Shown here: positions 39,865 to 47,749 of the stretch, piece after piece
Layout: every line of letters begins with the position of its first letter
Numbering within the stretch: the stretch's first letter is position 1
Assembly: GCA_963820375.1 (NCBI GenBank)
Contig: CAWFZX010000016.1
Coordinates: 124,001-188,000 of the forward strand
Source: AWTP1-13 sp963820375
GTDB taxonomy: Bacteria; Pseudomonadota; Alphaproteobacteria; Rhizobiales; Hyphomicrobiaceae
Direction of reading: 5' to 3'
Length of the DNA: 64,000 bases
Position numbers and translations under genes: made by a program
Notes under the pieces: model-generated
Databases searched by the model: none
The model's input: only the letters and a program-made list of their open reading frames with translations
Told to the model about the DNA's origin: nothing

Positions 39865-41961
39865 GTGAGTTTTGACCGCCTTTTTCATCCGCGCGGTGTG
39901 GCCATCATCGGTGCCTCATCCGACCTCACTCGCATCGGCGGCCACCCCATCAAGGCCATGCAGAATGCCGGTTACAAAGGCGGCATCTTCCTGGTCAATC
40001 CGAAGTATCAGGAGATGCACGGCCTCAAGTGCTATCCCGACGCTCAGTCGATCGGGCAGCAGTGCGATCTTGCCATCATCGCCGTTCCCGCCCCAGCGGT
40101 CGCCAACGCCATTCGTGATTGCGGTCGGGCAGGGATCAGCCATGCCGTTGTTCTCACGGCCGGTTTCCGCGAAACCGGCGCCGAGGGTCGCCAGCTCGAA
40201 GCGGAACTCAAGCGCGCGGTCCGGGAAAGCGGCGTGCGCATGGTCGGGCCCAACTGTCAAGGCATGCTCTCGCTCGAGGCGCGTGTCTGGGCTGCCTTCG
40301 GCAGCGTCGCCGACGAAACCGACTTCCGCCCCGGCAACGTCTCGTGTGCCTTCCAGTCGGGCGGCTTTGGCTATGCCATCGTCAACCTGGCGGAGGCGCA
40401 GGGTCTCGGCTTCCGCTACTGCGTATCCTCCGGCAACGAGACCGACATCGACACGCCGGAGTTGCTGGCGGCCTTCCTCGATGATGTCGGCACTTCGGCT
40501 ATCTTCACCTATCTGGAAGGTACGCCCAATGCGCGCCGCCTGCTCGATGTCGGCCGCAAGTCACTCGAGACCGGCAAGCCGGTGATGATCTGGAAAGCCG
40601 CCACCACCGATGCAGGCATCAAGGCCGCGGCTTCCCATACCGCCAACATGACCGGCAGCTACGATCTTTATCGCGCGGCTTTGCGCCAATCAGGGCTGAT
40701 CGAGGTCGATGACGTCGAGCCGATCGTGGACATCGCCAAGCTGTTCGCTCAGGGACGTAGCCCGAACGGCAACTCCGTCGGTGTGCTGTCGATCTCAGGC
40801 GGCTCCGGCATCGTCTACGCCGATGCGGCCGTGCGTGGCGGCATGACGCTGCCGCCCTTTTCCGAACAGACACTGGTGGCCCTGCGCAAGATTGTTCCCT
40901 CGTTCGGATCGCCCGAAAACCCCGCCGATGTTACCGCCAGCTTCTTCAACGACATGAGCCTGTTCACGAGTGCGCTCGAGATCGTGCTGGCCGACCCGCG
41001 TCTCGACCAGCTGTCGATTCTGCTGGCATCGATTTCCGGGCCGTCGGCGCAGCGCGCAGCCGAGGCCATCGCCGCGGTGGCCAATCGCACGGATAAGCCG
41101 CTGCACGTCGCCTGGTCGGGACGGCACGCCAAATCTCCCGAAGCCATCAAGGCCTTCAGCGCTGCCGGCGTCCCATTCATCACCACACCCGTGCGACTGG
41201 CGCGCGCGGCCGCAGTGCTCGCGCGCTTCGCCGCCGATCGTCGACGTTTGCTACCGCGCCGCGCGCCACAGGTGAGGCTGCCGGCAGACCTGGATCTACC
41301 CGCCGCGGCCGCGAGTCTTAGCGAAACGGAAAGCAAGGCGGTGTTGCGTGCCTTCGATGTTCCCATTGCCCGCGAGGTGTTGCTATCCCTGGGGGCCGAT
41401 GCAAACGCCGCCGCCGCCGGGCTGCGGCCCCCCTTTGCCGTCAAAATCGTCTCGCGCGACATCCCCCACAAGACCGAGGCGGGCGGCGTCAAGCTCGGCG
41501 TGGCGAAGGAGGGCCTCGGCGCTGCCGTCCGCAGCGTCATCGACAGCGCCCTCAAGGCAAAGCCCGGCGCCAAGATCGACGGCGTTCTCGTCGCCGAAAT
41601 GGCGCAAGGCATCGAGGTGTTGATCGGCGTGATCAATGACGAGAGCTTCGGCCCGACCATTGCCCTGGCTCTCGGCGGTGTGTTGACCGAGGTCTTGCAG
41701 GACGTCACCTACCGCATCGCCCCGTTCGATCTCGACACCGCGCGGGAAATGATTGCCGAATTGCGCGGCGCCCGCCTGTTCGATGGCTATCGCGGCAAGC
41801 CCGCCGCCGACAAGGAGGCACTTGCGCAAACTCTGGTGGCCGTTGCCAAGATGGCCGCGGCGCTCGCTCCCCGCCTGCAGGAGCTCGACATCAATCCGGT
41901 GTTCGTTGGCGCCGTCGGCGAAGGTGTCGTCGCCGCCGACGCGCTGCTGGTGCTGAAATAG
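39865..41961 (+). CDS. NDP-forming acyl-CoA synthetase (acetate--CoA ligase family)
   Basis: A 698-residue fused alpha-beta protein. The N-terminal CoA-binding domain is 'FHPRGVAIIGASSDLTRIGG'. The central succinyl-CoA-synthetase-like part has 'VRMVGPNCQGMLS', 'VSCAFQSGGFGYAIVN', 'CVSSGNETDIDTPELLA' and the phosphorylated-histidine region 'KAAASHTANMTGSYDLYRAA'. The C-terminal ATP-grasp part has 'PFAVKIVSRDIPHKTEAGGVKLG' and 'LAPRLQELDINPVFVG'. These enzymes interconvert acyl-CoA and acid with ATP or ADP. GTG 39865 is chosen for the GGGAGG at 39853-39858 and the family-typical 'F..lf.P..vaviGAS' start. It stands close to several acyl-CoA enzymes; substrate unknown. Confidence 0.88.
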   Translation: MSFDRLFHPRGVAIIGASSDLTRIGGHPIKAMQNAGYKGGIFLVNPKYQEMHGLKCYPDAQSIGQQCDLAIIAVPAPAVANAIRDCGRAGISHAVVLTAGFRETGAEGRQLEAELKRAVRESGVRMVGPNCQGMLSLEARVWAAFGSVADETDFRPGNVSCAFQSGGFGYAIVNLAEAQGLGFRYCVSSGNETDIDTPELLAAFLDDVGTSAIFTYLEGTPNARRLLDVGRKSLETGKPVMIWKAATTDAGIKAAASHTANMTGSYDLYRAALRQSGLIEVDDVEPIVDIAKLFAQGRSPNGNSVGVLSISGGSGIVYADAAVRGGMTLPPFSEQTLVALRKIVPSFGSPENPADVTASFFNDMSLFTSALEIVLADPRLDQLSILLASISGPSAQRAAEAIAAVANRTDKPLHVAWSGRHAKSPEAIKAFSAAGVPFITTPVRLARAAAVLARFAADRRRLLPRRAPQVRLPADLDLPAAAASLSETESKAVLRAFDVPIAREVLLSLGADANAAAAGLRPPFAVKIVSRDIPHKTEAGGVKLGVAKEGLGAAVRSVIDSALKAKPGAKIDGVLVAEMAQGIEVLIGVINDESFGPTIALALGGVLTEVLQDVTYRIAPFDLDTAREMIAELRGARLFDGYRGKPAADKEALAQTLVAVAKMAAALAPRLQELDINPVFVGAVGEGVVAADALLVLK

Positions 41962-41972
41962 CCCTGGCCGGC

Positions 41973-42926
41973 TCAGGTCAGAACGCCGATCGGCTTGCCG
42001 GCCAACCAGGCTTCGATGCTGGCCACCATGCCGCCGTAGAAGCTGCGGTAGGTCTCCGCCGTCACGTACCCCAGGTGTGGCGTCAGCAGGGCCCGTGGCT
42101 CGCTGCGCAAGGCCTGGTCGGCCGGCAGCGGCTCCACGTCAAAGGTGTCGGCGGCGTATCCGGCAATGCGTTTTTCGCGCAAGGCTGCCAGCAGTGCCAC
42201 CGCGTCGACAATGGGCCCTCGCGAGGTATTGACCAAGAGGGCGCTCGGCTTCATGAGGCCAAGCTCGTGTGCGCCGATCAGGCCGCGCGTGCGCGCCGAC
42301 AGGACGCTGTGGATGGAAATGACGTCGGCGCGCCGGAACAGCTCATCCTTGCCAACCAGTTGGGCGCCATGCTGGCGCGCGCGCTCCTCCGTCAGGTTCT
42401 GGCTCCAGGCGATCAGTTGCATGCCCAGCGCCGCCCCGATCCTGCCGACCCTGGCGCCGAGATTGCCAAGCCCAAGGATGCCGAGCGTCTTGCCGTCGAG
42501 ATCGAAGCCGAGTGTGGTCTGCCAGCCGCCGCCTGGCCGCATGGTCTGGAACTCTTCGCGCAGATTGCGCGCAAACGCCAGCATCAGGCCGATGGCCAGC
42601 TCGGCCGTCGAGAGACCACCGCCGCCCGTGCCGCAGACGGTCACGCCGTGCGCCCTGGCGGCCTCGAGATCAACCGAGGCGTTGCGCTTGCCCGTCGTCA
42701 CCAGCAGCTTTAGCTGCGGCAGCTTCTCGAACAGGGCGCGTTGAAATGGCGTGCGCTCACGCATGATGCCGATCACCTCAAAGCCCGCAAGGGCCCGCGC
42801 CAAGGCATCAAGGCCGCCGATCGGTTCGTTGAAAACCTTGATCTGATGGGCCTGCCTCAGGGGCGACCAGTCGGCCATGCTGAGGGCCACATTCTGATAG
42901 TCGTCGAGCAGGGCGATATTGGCCAT
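41973..42926 (-). CDS. D-2-hydroxyacid dehydrogenase family protein
   Basis: A 317-residue NAD-dependent dehydrogenase of the phosphoglycerate/glycerate type. The NAD motif is 'DGKTLGILGLGNLGARVGRI'. Catalytic Arg is in 'SVLSARTRGLI', with 'PSALLVNTSRGPIVDAVALL' following. Glu occurs in 'ADTFDVEPLPADQ' and the general-base His in 'ALLTPHLGYVTAETYRSFYG'. The N-terminal substrate domain starts 'ANIALLDDYQNVALSMADWS', a form common in annotated D-2-hydroxyacid dehydrogenases that act on glyoxylate, hydroxypyruvate or larger 2-keto acids. ATG 42926 is chosen over an earlier start adding 20 residues. It is convergent with the acyl-CoA synthetase, 11 bp apart. Confidence 0.9.
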   Translation of the reverse strand: MANIALLDDYQNVALSMADWSPLRQAHQIKVFNEPIGGLDALARALAGFEVIGIMRERTPFQRALFEKLPQLKLLVTTGKRNASVDLEAARAHGVTVCGTGGGGLSTAELAIGLMLAFARNLREEFQTMRPGGGWQTTLGFDLDGKTLGILGLGNLGARVGRIGAALGMQLIAWSQNLTEERARQHGAQLVGKDELFRRADVISIHSVLSARTRGLIGAHELGLMKPSALLVNTSRGPIVDAVALLAALREKRIAGYAADTFDVEPLPADQALRSEPRALLTPHLGYVTAETYRSFYGGMVASIEAWLAGKPIGVLT

Positions 42927-43116
42927 GCGCTGGCTCCCGTGTGCAGGGCGATTGCAAGGAACCATACCCCAATCGCCGTAAAGCATTTAAGATATCATGG
43001 CGACGCTGGCGGCGGCGATTGTGTGGCGCGTTGGCCGGTCGGGCGCACGCGGGCATCGTCGAGGCCAGCTGGTGGCCTGAGCCTGTTTTTTTTGATTTCA
43101 GCCCCGGAGTCGTCCT

Positions 43117-43803
43117 GTGGCCGCAATGATGCTCTTGCTCGCTCTGGTGTTCGGCTTGGCCGTGCTCCCGCAAATGTGGGTCCGCCGAACGATCGAGCGG
43201 CACTCGCATGAGCGCGCCGACTTTCCCGGCACGGGTGGCGAGTTCGCCCGCCACATCCTCGACCAGATGGATCTCGGCCACGTGCGTGTCGAGGAAACGA
43301 AGCTCGGCGATCATTATGACCCCGAGACCAAGACCGTGCGCTTGCTGGCCAAGCATTTCAACGGTCGGTCGCTGGCGGCCGTCGTGATTGCCGCGCACGA
43401 GGCCGGTCATGCCATGCAGGACGCCACCGGCTATCAACCGCTGCAGGCGCGCACGCGCATAGCCAAGCAGGCCATGCAAATGGAAAAAGTGGGAGCGGTC
43501 GTCATGCTGGCAGCGCCGATCGTGCTGGCCATTGCCAAGGCCCCCCACCTCATGCTCATCGAGGTCTGCTGTGGCGTCCTGATTTTCGCGATGGCGATTG
43601 TGCTGCATGCCGTGACGCTGCCGGTGGAGTTCGACGCCAGCTTTCGGCGGGCCTTGCCGGTGCTGAAGGCCGGCAACTACATCAAGCCGGAAGACATGCG
43701 GGCGGCAAAGCAAATCCTGCGCGCCGCCGCCTTCACCTACGTCGCCGCCGCCACCATGAGCGTTCTCGACGTGATGCGCTGGCTGCGTCTATTGCGTTTT
43801 TAG
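43117..43803 (+). CDS. YugP-type membrane zinc metallopeptidase
   Basis: A 228-residue integral membrane protease of the neutral zinc metallopeptidase (Peptidase_Mx/YugP) family. The zinc-binding motif is 'VVIAAHEAGHAMQDATGYQP' (HEAGH). 'HYDPETKTVRLLAKHFNGRS' precedes it and 'LPVEFDASFRRALPVLKAGN' follows, containing the third ligand in the usual 'lpvEfdAS.rA' motif. Hydrophobic helices lie at the N-terminus, at about residues 127-170 and at the C-terminus. GTG 43117 is the start. The physiological substrate is unknown; B. subtilis YugP is also uncharacterised. It converges on yjbQ. Confidence 0.9.
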   Translation: MAAMMLLLALVFGLAVLPQMWVRRTIERHSHERADFPGTGGEFARHILDQMDLGHVRVEETKLGDHYDPETKTVRLLAKHFNGRSLAAVVIAAHEAGHAMQDATGYQPLQARTRIAKQAMQMEKVGAVVMLAAPIVLAIAKAPHLMLIEVCCGVLIFAMAIVLHAVTLPVEFDASFRRALPVLKAGNYIKPEDMRAAKQILRAAAFTYVAAATMSVLDVMRWLRLLRF

Positions 43804-43885
43804 GGCGCGTTGCGGCGGCGCGGGGTTTTTGGTTTTTGGCTGATCGCCGGGCGCGGCGCCTGCAGCAGCACGGAGAAAAGGCGGC

Positions 43886-44314
43886 TCATGCCGCGAGCGT
43901 GCCAAGGAACTGCAAGGCGATTTCGCGGTCGTGGCGACCGTCGCGATGCTCGATGAGATAGATCGCCTGCCAGGTTCCAAGCGCCGTCTTGGCGCCGGCC
44001 ACGGGAATCGACAGCGATGTCGCCGTCAGCATGGAGCGGATGTGGGCCGGCATGTCGTCGGCCCCTTCGCTGCTGTGATGGTAGCGTCGAGCGCGCGGCG
44101 CGGCGCCCCCGAGCCAAATGAGCAAGTCGCGCTGCACGTCGGGATCGGCATTCTCCTGGATGGTGAGTGAGGCCGACGTGTGGCGGACGAATATCGTCAG
44201 CAGTCCGGCGTCGGCGCCGATCTGACCGAGCCAGTGAGCAACCTGTGCCGTCAGATCGGTGAAGCCCGGACCGCGGGTCGACACCAAGATGCGATGGTGC
44301 GCCTGCTGCAGCAA
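43886..44314 (-). CDS. yjbQ: YjbQ/UPF0047-family protein
   Basis: A 142-residue protein of the YjbQ family, trimeric and shown in E. coli to have weak thiamine-phosphate-synthase activity. The landmarks are 'LLTIFVRHTSASLTIQENAD' with 'DVQRDLL', 'RYHHSSEGADDMPAHIRSML', 'SIPVAGAKTALGTWQAIYLI' and 'EHRDGRHDREIALQFLG', all in order. The start is a TTG at 44314 with GGAGGG upstream, which decides it. The true cellular role is uncertain. An exact tandem duplication lies just upstream of the start, between this gene and the enoyl-CoA hydratase. Confidence 0.9.
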   Translation of the reverse strand: MLQQAHHRILVSTRGPGFTDLTAQVAHWLGQIGADAGLLTIFVRHTSASLTIQENADPDVQRDLLIWLGGAAPRARRYHHSSEGADDMPAHIRSMLTATSLSIPVAGAKTALGTWQAIYLIEHRDGRHDREIALQFLGTLAA

Positions 44315-44328
44315 TTGCCCTCCACGCT

Positions 44329-44366
44329 CCCGACAGGTCTATTTGCCCCCGACAGGTCTATTTGCC
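44329..44366. repeat. exact 19-bp tandem duplication at the yjbQ/hydratase border
   Basis: CCCGACAGGTCTATTTGCC occurs twice without spacer (44329-44347 and 44348-44366). The right copy contains the last codons and TAG of the enoyl-CoA hydratase; the left copy is a non-coding echo of that end, 15 bp before the yjbQ start. It looks like a recent slippage event. Confidence 0.93.
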
Positions 44367-45149
44367 GATGAACCTCGGCAAGCGGCGTTCGTTGACGGCA
44401 TCGACGCCCTCCTTAAAGTCGGCGGTCTGGCGCAACCTGGTCTGCTTTGCCAGTTCGACGTCGGTTGCCGCACGGACCCGCTCGGCAAGGCCCGCCCGCA
44501 GGGTGGCGCGGGTCTCGAGCACGCCCAGTGGCGCGTTTTCGGCGATTTCAGCGGCGAGCTTCTGCGCCGCCGCCCGGACCTCTGCCTGCGGCACCAAGAC
44601 ATCGGCAAGGCCGATGCGATAGGCCTCCTCACCGGAGATCCGACGGCTGGTGTAGAACATCATGGCGGCCGGCCCCGGCCCGATCAGTGCCGGCAGGGTA
44701 TGCGTCAGGCCGAAGCCGGGATGGAAGCCGAGGCGGGTGAAGTTGGCGGAAAAGCGGGCCTCGGGGCAGGTGACGCGCAAATCGGGAACCAAGGCCAGCC
44801 CGAGGCCGCCGCCCACCGCCGCCCCATGAATGGCCCCAACCATCGGCTTGGCCGTGCGAAACAGGCGCACCGCCTCGATGTAAAGATGCCCGGCCTGACC
44901 GGTCTCTGACTTTTTGACCAGCACGTCGCGCACGTCGGCGCCATCACCGAGCTTGGCTCCGGCGCAAAAGGCCGTTCCTTGCGCAGCCAGGACGATTGCC
45001 CGGCAATCCTGGGACTTGTCGAGCTCTTCGCAGGCCTCGGCGATCTGCCGGATCAGGTCGATGTCGAAAAAATTGTGCGGCGGCCGGCGTATTTCGATGG
45101 TTGCCACGGCGCCTGCGCACGCGACGTCGATATCCTTGAAGGTGGGCAT
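44358..45149 (-). CDS. Enoyl-CoA hydratase/isomerase family protein
   Basis: A 263-residue crotonase-fold enzyme. The oxyanion-hole regions are 'AIVLAAQGTAFCAGAKLGDG' and 'VGAIHGAAVGGGLGLALVPD'. Following the second, 'ARFSANFTRLGFHPGFGLTHTLPALIG' is where catalytic Glu residues normally lie. Here the position that holds the second Glu in rat enoyl-CoA hydratase is occupied within 'GFHPGFG', so classical hydratase chemistry is uncertain. The C-terminal 'RLRQTADFKEGVDAVNERRLPRF' is the usual 'T.DF.EGv.AF.EKR.P.F'. ATG 45149 has GGAGA before it; TTG 45164 is an alternative. It is downstream of the acyl-CoA dehydrogenase pair but separated from it by a hairpin. Confidence 0.88.
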   Translation of the reverse strand: MPTFKDIDVACAGAVATIEIRRPPHNFFDIDLIRQIAEACEELDKSQDCRAIVLAAQGTAFCAGAKLGDGADVRDVLVKKSETGQAGHLYIEAVRLFRTAKPMVGAIHGAAVGGGLGLALVPDLRVTCPEARFSANFTRLGFHPGFGLTHTLPALIGPGPAAMMFYTSRRISGEEAYRIGLADVLVPQAEVRAAAQKLAAEIAENAPLGVLETRATLRAGLAERVRAATDVELAKQTRLRQTADFKEGVDAVNERRLPRFIGK

Positions 45150-45212
45150 TCTTTTCTCCAGCAAAAATTAATACTTTCCGGAACAAACTGGGCTGCCAGA
45201 CGATCGAGAAGT

Positions 45213-45300
45213 GGACGCTGAGAATGCGCCTGGTGCGCGGCCCCGGTATCCGGACATGAGGGACGCTGAGAACGCGCGAATCTCGCGCTGCCCCAGTACC
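45213..45300. repeat. two diverged ~40-bp direct repeats with internal hairpins
   Basis: GGACGCTGAGAATGCGC at 45213 is echoed as GGACGCTGAGAACGCGC at 45261, 48 bp later. Each copy continues with an inverted repeat (GCGC-CTGGT-GCGC; GCGCGA-ATC-TCGCGC) and then CCCC(G/A)GTA(T/C)CC. The stems are kept although bases differ. It lies in the 232-bp gap between the hydratase and acyl-CoA dehydrogenase genes. Confidence 0.6.
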
Positions 45301-45309
45301 CCCAATTAG

Positions 45310-45335
45310 AGGCCCCGGCCCTAGCTCCGGGGCCT
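45310..45335. terminator. terminator-like hairpin downstream of the acyl-CoA dehydrogenase operon
   Basis: A perfect 9-bp stem AGGCCCCGG / CCGGGGCCT with an 8-base loop, about 46 bp beyond the stop of the minus-strand acyl-CoA dehydrogenase. A short TTCTGCTTT follows on the plus strand; on the minus strand there is no T-run. Confidence 0.5.
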
Positions 45336-45381
45336 TCTGCTTTGACAAGCCCGCCAGATCGATTGCGGATGGCGGCCATGC

Positions 45382-46542
45382 TCATCTGAGCCCCAGCCCG
45401 CGGGCGATGATGCCCCGCAGGATTTCGGTGGTACCGCCCTGGATCGTCAGCTTCGGCGCAATCAAGGTGGCGAACCTGAGCTGCTCCTCGAAGGTCGCTC
45501 GGTTGGCCGCGCCCTCCTCAACGAAAGCAGCCAGGTCGCGCGCCCGTTGCGGCAGCTTTTGTTCCCAAATCGTGCCGACGTCTTTCACGATCGCCGCCTC
45601 GACCACCGGTTCCTTGCCCGCGTGCAGCATGCCGGCCACCGAAACCGACATGCGCCGCAAGGCATGGAGTTGCGCCACCAGCCGACCTAGGCCCTCGGCT
45701 CCACGCACGTCGGGGTTGCGGCCCAGCACACGCACAAGCTCCTGTAGCACGTAGAAGGTCTCAAGAAAGCGCTCCGGTCCGCTGCGCTCGTAGGCCAGTT
45801 CCGAGGTCGCCTGTTTCCAGGCCCCGTCGACCTCGCCCAGCACGTGGTCGTCGGGCATAAAGGCATCCTGAAACACCACCTCGTTGAAGTCGTGCTGGCC
45901 CGTCATCTGATAGATCGGATTGACGGTGATGCCGGGTGCCTTCATATCCACCAGGAATTGCGTGAGGCCGTGCCGGCGGTTGTCCTTGCTGGCAGGCGAG
46001 GTGCGAAATAGGCCAATGAGGTAGTGGGCCTGATGCGCGTTGCTGGTCCATACCTTGGTCCCGTTGATCAGCCACCCGCCCTTGCTCCTGGTTGCTCGCG
46101 TTGAGGCGGCGAACAGGTCAGATCCCGATCCGGGTTCGCTCATGCCGATGGCGAAGCACACTTCGCCGCGGCAGATGCGCGGCAGCACGTCTTGCTTGAT
46201 GCGCTCGCTCGCATACTTGATCAGCACCGGGCCGCTCTGGCGATCGGCGACGAAGTGGAGGCGCACCGGCGCGTTGGCGACACGGAATTCCTCGGTGACG
46301 ACGTAACGCTCAAGGAAGCTGCGCTCACGCCCGCCGTATTGTTTGGGCCAGGTCATGCCGATCCAACCCTTGGCCCCAACCTTGCGGCTGAACTCCGGGC
46401 TGAAGCCATGATCGTTACCCGGCTCCTGGGGATTGTAGGTGCCAGCAGCGATTTCCGCGTTGAGAAAGGCGCGCACGTCCTTGCGCAGCGCGTCGCACTC
46501 GGGCGGCAAGCGGATCGGATCAAAGCTGAGCTCGGCCGTCAT
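45382..46542 (-). CDS. Acyl-CoA dehydrogenase, probable catalytic subunit of a heteromeric pair
   Basis: A 386-residue FAD enzyme. Signature 1 is 'EVCFAIGMSEPGSGSDLFAA', the FAD-binding 'WLINGTKVWTSNAHQAHYLI' follows, and the C-terminal 'LTIQGGTTEILRGIIARGLG' is the FAD/CoA-end motif. The classical medium-chain catalytic Glu (YEGT) is replaced by Gly ('QGGT'). A Glu is present instead at residue 252 ('ELAYERSGPERF'), the position used by isovaleryl- and long-chain-type dehydrogenases. The gene lies 9 bp after the next dehydrogenase gene and is co-transcribed. Such side-by-side pairs often form alpha2-beta2 enzymes acting on bulky CoA esters, such as steroid side-chain degradation enzymes; that role is not shown here. 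Confidence 0.9.
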   Translation of the reverse strand: MTAELSFDPIRLPPECDALRKDVRAFLNAEIAAGTYNPQEPGNDHGFSPEFSRKVGAKGWIGMTWPKQYGGRERSFLERYVVTEEFRVANAPVRLHFVADRQSGPVLIKYASERIKQDVLPRICRGEVCFAIGMSEPGSGSDLFAASTRATRSKGGWLINGTKVWTSNAHQAHYLIGLFRTSPASKDNRRHGLTQFLVDMKAPGITVNPIYQMTGQHDFNEVVFQDAFMPDDHVLGEVDGAWKQATSELAYERSGPERFLETFYVLQELVRVLGRNPDVRGAEGLGRLVAQLHALRRMSVSVAGMLHAGKEPVVEAAIVKDVGTIWEQKLPQRARDLAAFVEEGAANRATFEEQLRFATLIAPKLTIQGGTTEILRGIIARGLGLR

Positions 46543-46551
46543 GTCCCGTCC

Positions 46552-47643
46552 TCACCGCGAGGCCAGCAGCGGCCATAGTCCTTCGCCGCCACCTGCCGCC
46601 ACTAGCGCCCCCAGGCGCACGGCCCAGGCGCTTTCATTGTCGAAGTCATCGCGCCAGGCCCAGAGCCGTTGCGTGAAGCGATGCAAGACATGTTCGCGCG
46701 TGAAGCCGATGGCCCCCAACACTTGATGCGCAATGCCAGCACCCTCACCCGCCGCTTCTCCGACCCGGATCTTGGCGGCCGCCACTTCCAGCAAGACCGC
46801 ATCGTCGAAGCCTCCGGCGCAGGTGCCGGCCGTGCCGCAGCTGAGCGCGTTGGCAATGGCATCGGCCGCCGATCCGGCCGCCGCCATAGCGGCGGCCACC
46901 TCACCAGCCAGGCGTGCCAGATTGTGCTGCACGGCCTGGAACTTGGCGATCGGCCGTTCGAAAGCCACGCGCTCGTTGGCATAGGCCACGGCGATCTCGA
47001 GAATGGCTTCCAAGGCGCCGCTCATCTGCACGGCCCGTACGGCGGCGCCCATGGTCAGTAGGGCCTGGGCGTCGAGGCTAGCGTCTTTGCTGGCGATTGG
47101 ACGCACCTGCTGCAGGTGCACCGTGTTCAGCGCATCCCCGGCAATGCTGCTGCCGTCCGCCACTCGCACGCTGCCGCAGTCGAGGAGGGCGATGGCCTGC
47201 CCGCCACCGTCCTCGCGCTGCGCGACCAGCGCCAAGTGCTTGGCCGTTTTGGCGAAAGGCACCCCCCGCACGCGACCGCTCAAAGCGCCGGCGGCCGTCA
47301 GGATCACGTTGTCACCGGGCCGTGTCGGCGCGCAGGTCATGGCTCCCCTTGGCACGGCAATTCCGCTTTGCGACAGCAACCAGCCAGCCAGCAGCGTCTC
47401 GGCGATCGGCAGCGGCACCGCATAGCGACCGGCAACGCGAAGGACATCAAAGCCATCCTGCACGCTGACGCCGGCGCCGCCCAGTTCTTCCGGCACCCAG
47501 GCCAGCGGCAGCCCAGCGTCTTCCAAGGCGGCCCAGGCCGGCGCCTGCCAACCATCGCCGGTTGCGCTGTTGAGCGTCTGTGGATCGCAGTGATCGCGCA
47601 GGATGCGGGAGGCCGTATCGGCGATGAGGCTCGTGCTGTCCAT
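46552..47643 (-). CDS. Acyl-CoA dehydrogenase, probable non-catalytic partner subunit
   Basis: A 363-residue divergent member of the family. The N-terminal domain ('AALEDAGLPLAWVPEELGGAG') and helical C-terminal domain ('ANERVAFERPIAKFQAVQHN', 'AGIAHQVLGAIGFTREHVLH') are recognisable. The middle beta-domain FAD motif is poor, and at the aligned positions I see no catalytic Glu: neither in the C-terminal part, which ends 'RFTQRLWAWRDDF', nor in the central helix ('LLTMGAAVRAVQMSG'). That is the pattern of the beta subunits in heteromeric acyl-CoA dehydrogenases. ATG 47643 is chosen; an upstream frame adds 82 residues without similarity. It is transcribed first in the pair. It is divergent from the PP-loop ATPase gene. 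Confidence 0.82.
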   Translation of the reverse strand: MDSTSLIADTASRILRDHCDPQTLNSATGDGWQAPAWAALEDAGLPLAWVPEELGGAGVSVQDGFDVLRVAGRYAVPLPIAETLLAGWLLSQSGIAVPRGAMTCAPTRPGDNVILTAAGALSGRVRGVPFAKTAKHLALVAQREDGGGQAIALLDCGSVRVADGSSIAGDALNTVHLQQVRPIASKDASLDAQALLTMGAAVRAVQMSGALEAILEIAVAYANERVAFERPIAKFQAVQHNLARLAGEVAAAMAAAGSAADAIANALSCGTAGTCAGGFDDAVLLEVAAAKIRVGEAAGEGAGIAHQVLGAIGFTREHVLHRFTQRLWAWRDDFDNESAWAVRLGALVAAGGGEGLWPLLASR

Positions 47644-47749
47644 GCGTGCGCCCCGTGCGCGTGCTATATGTGAGGGGCAAGGTTTGGCAGCGGCGCAGGC
47701 GAACGTCAACTGCGCGCCGCAGCATTCCTCCCAGCGCCTGGACCGCAAC

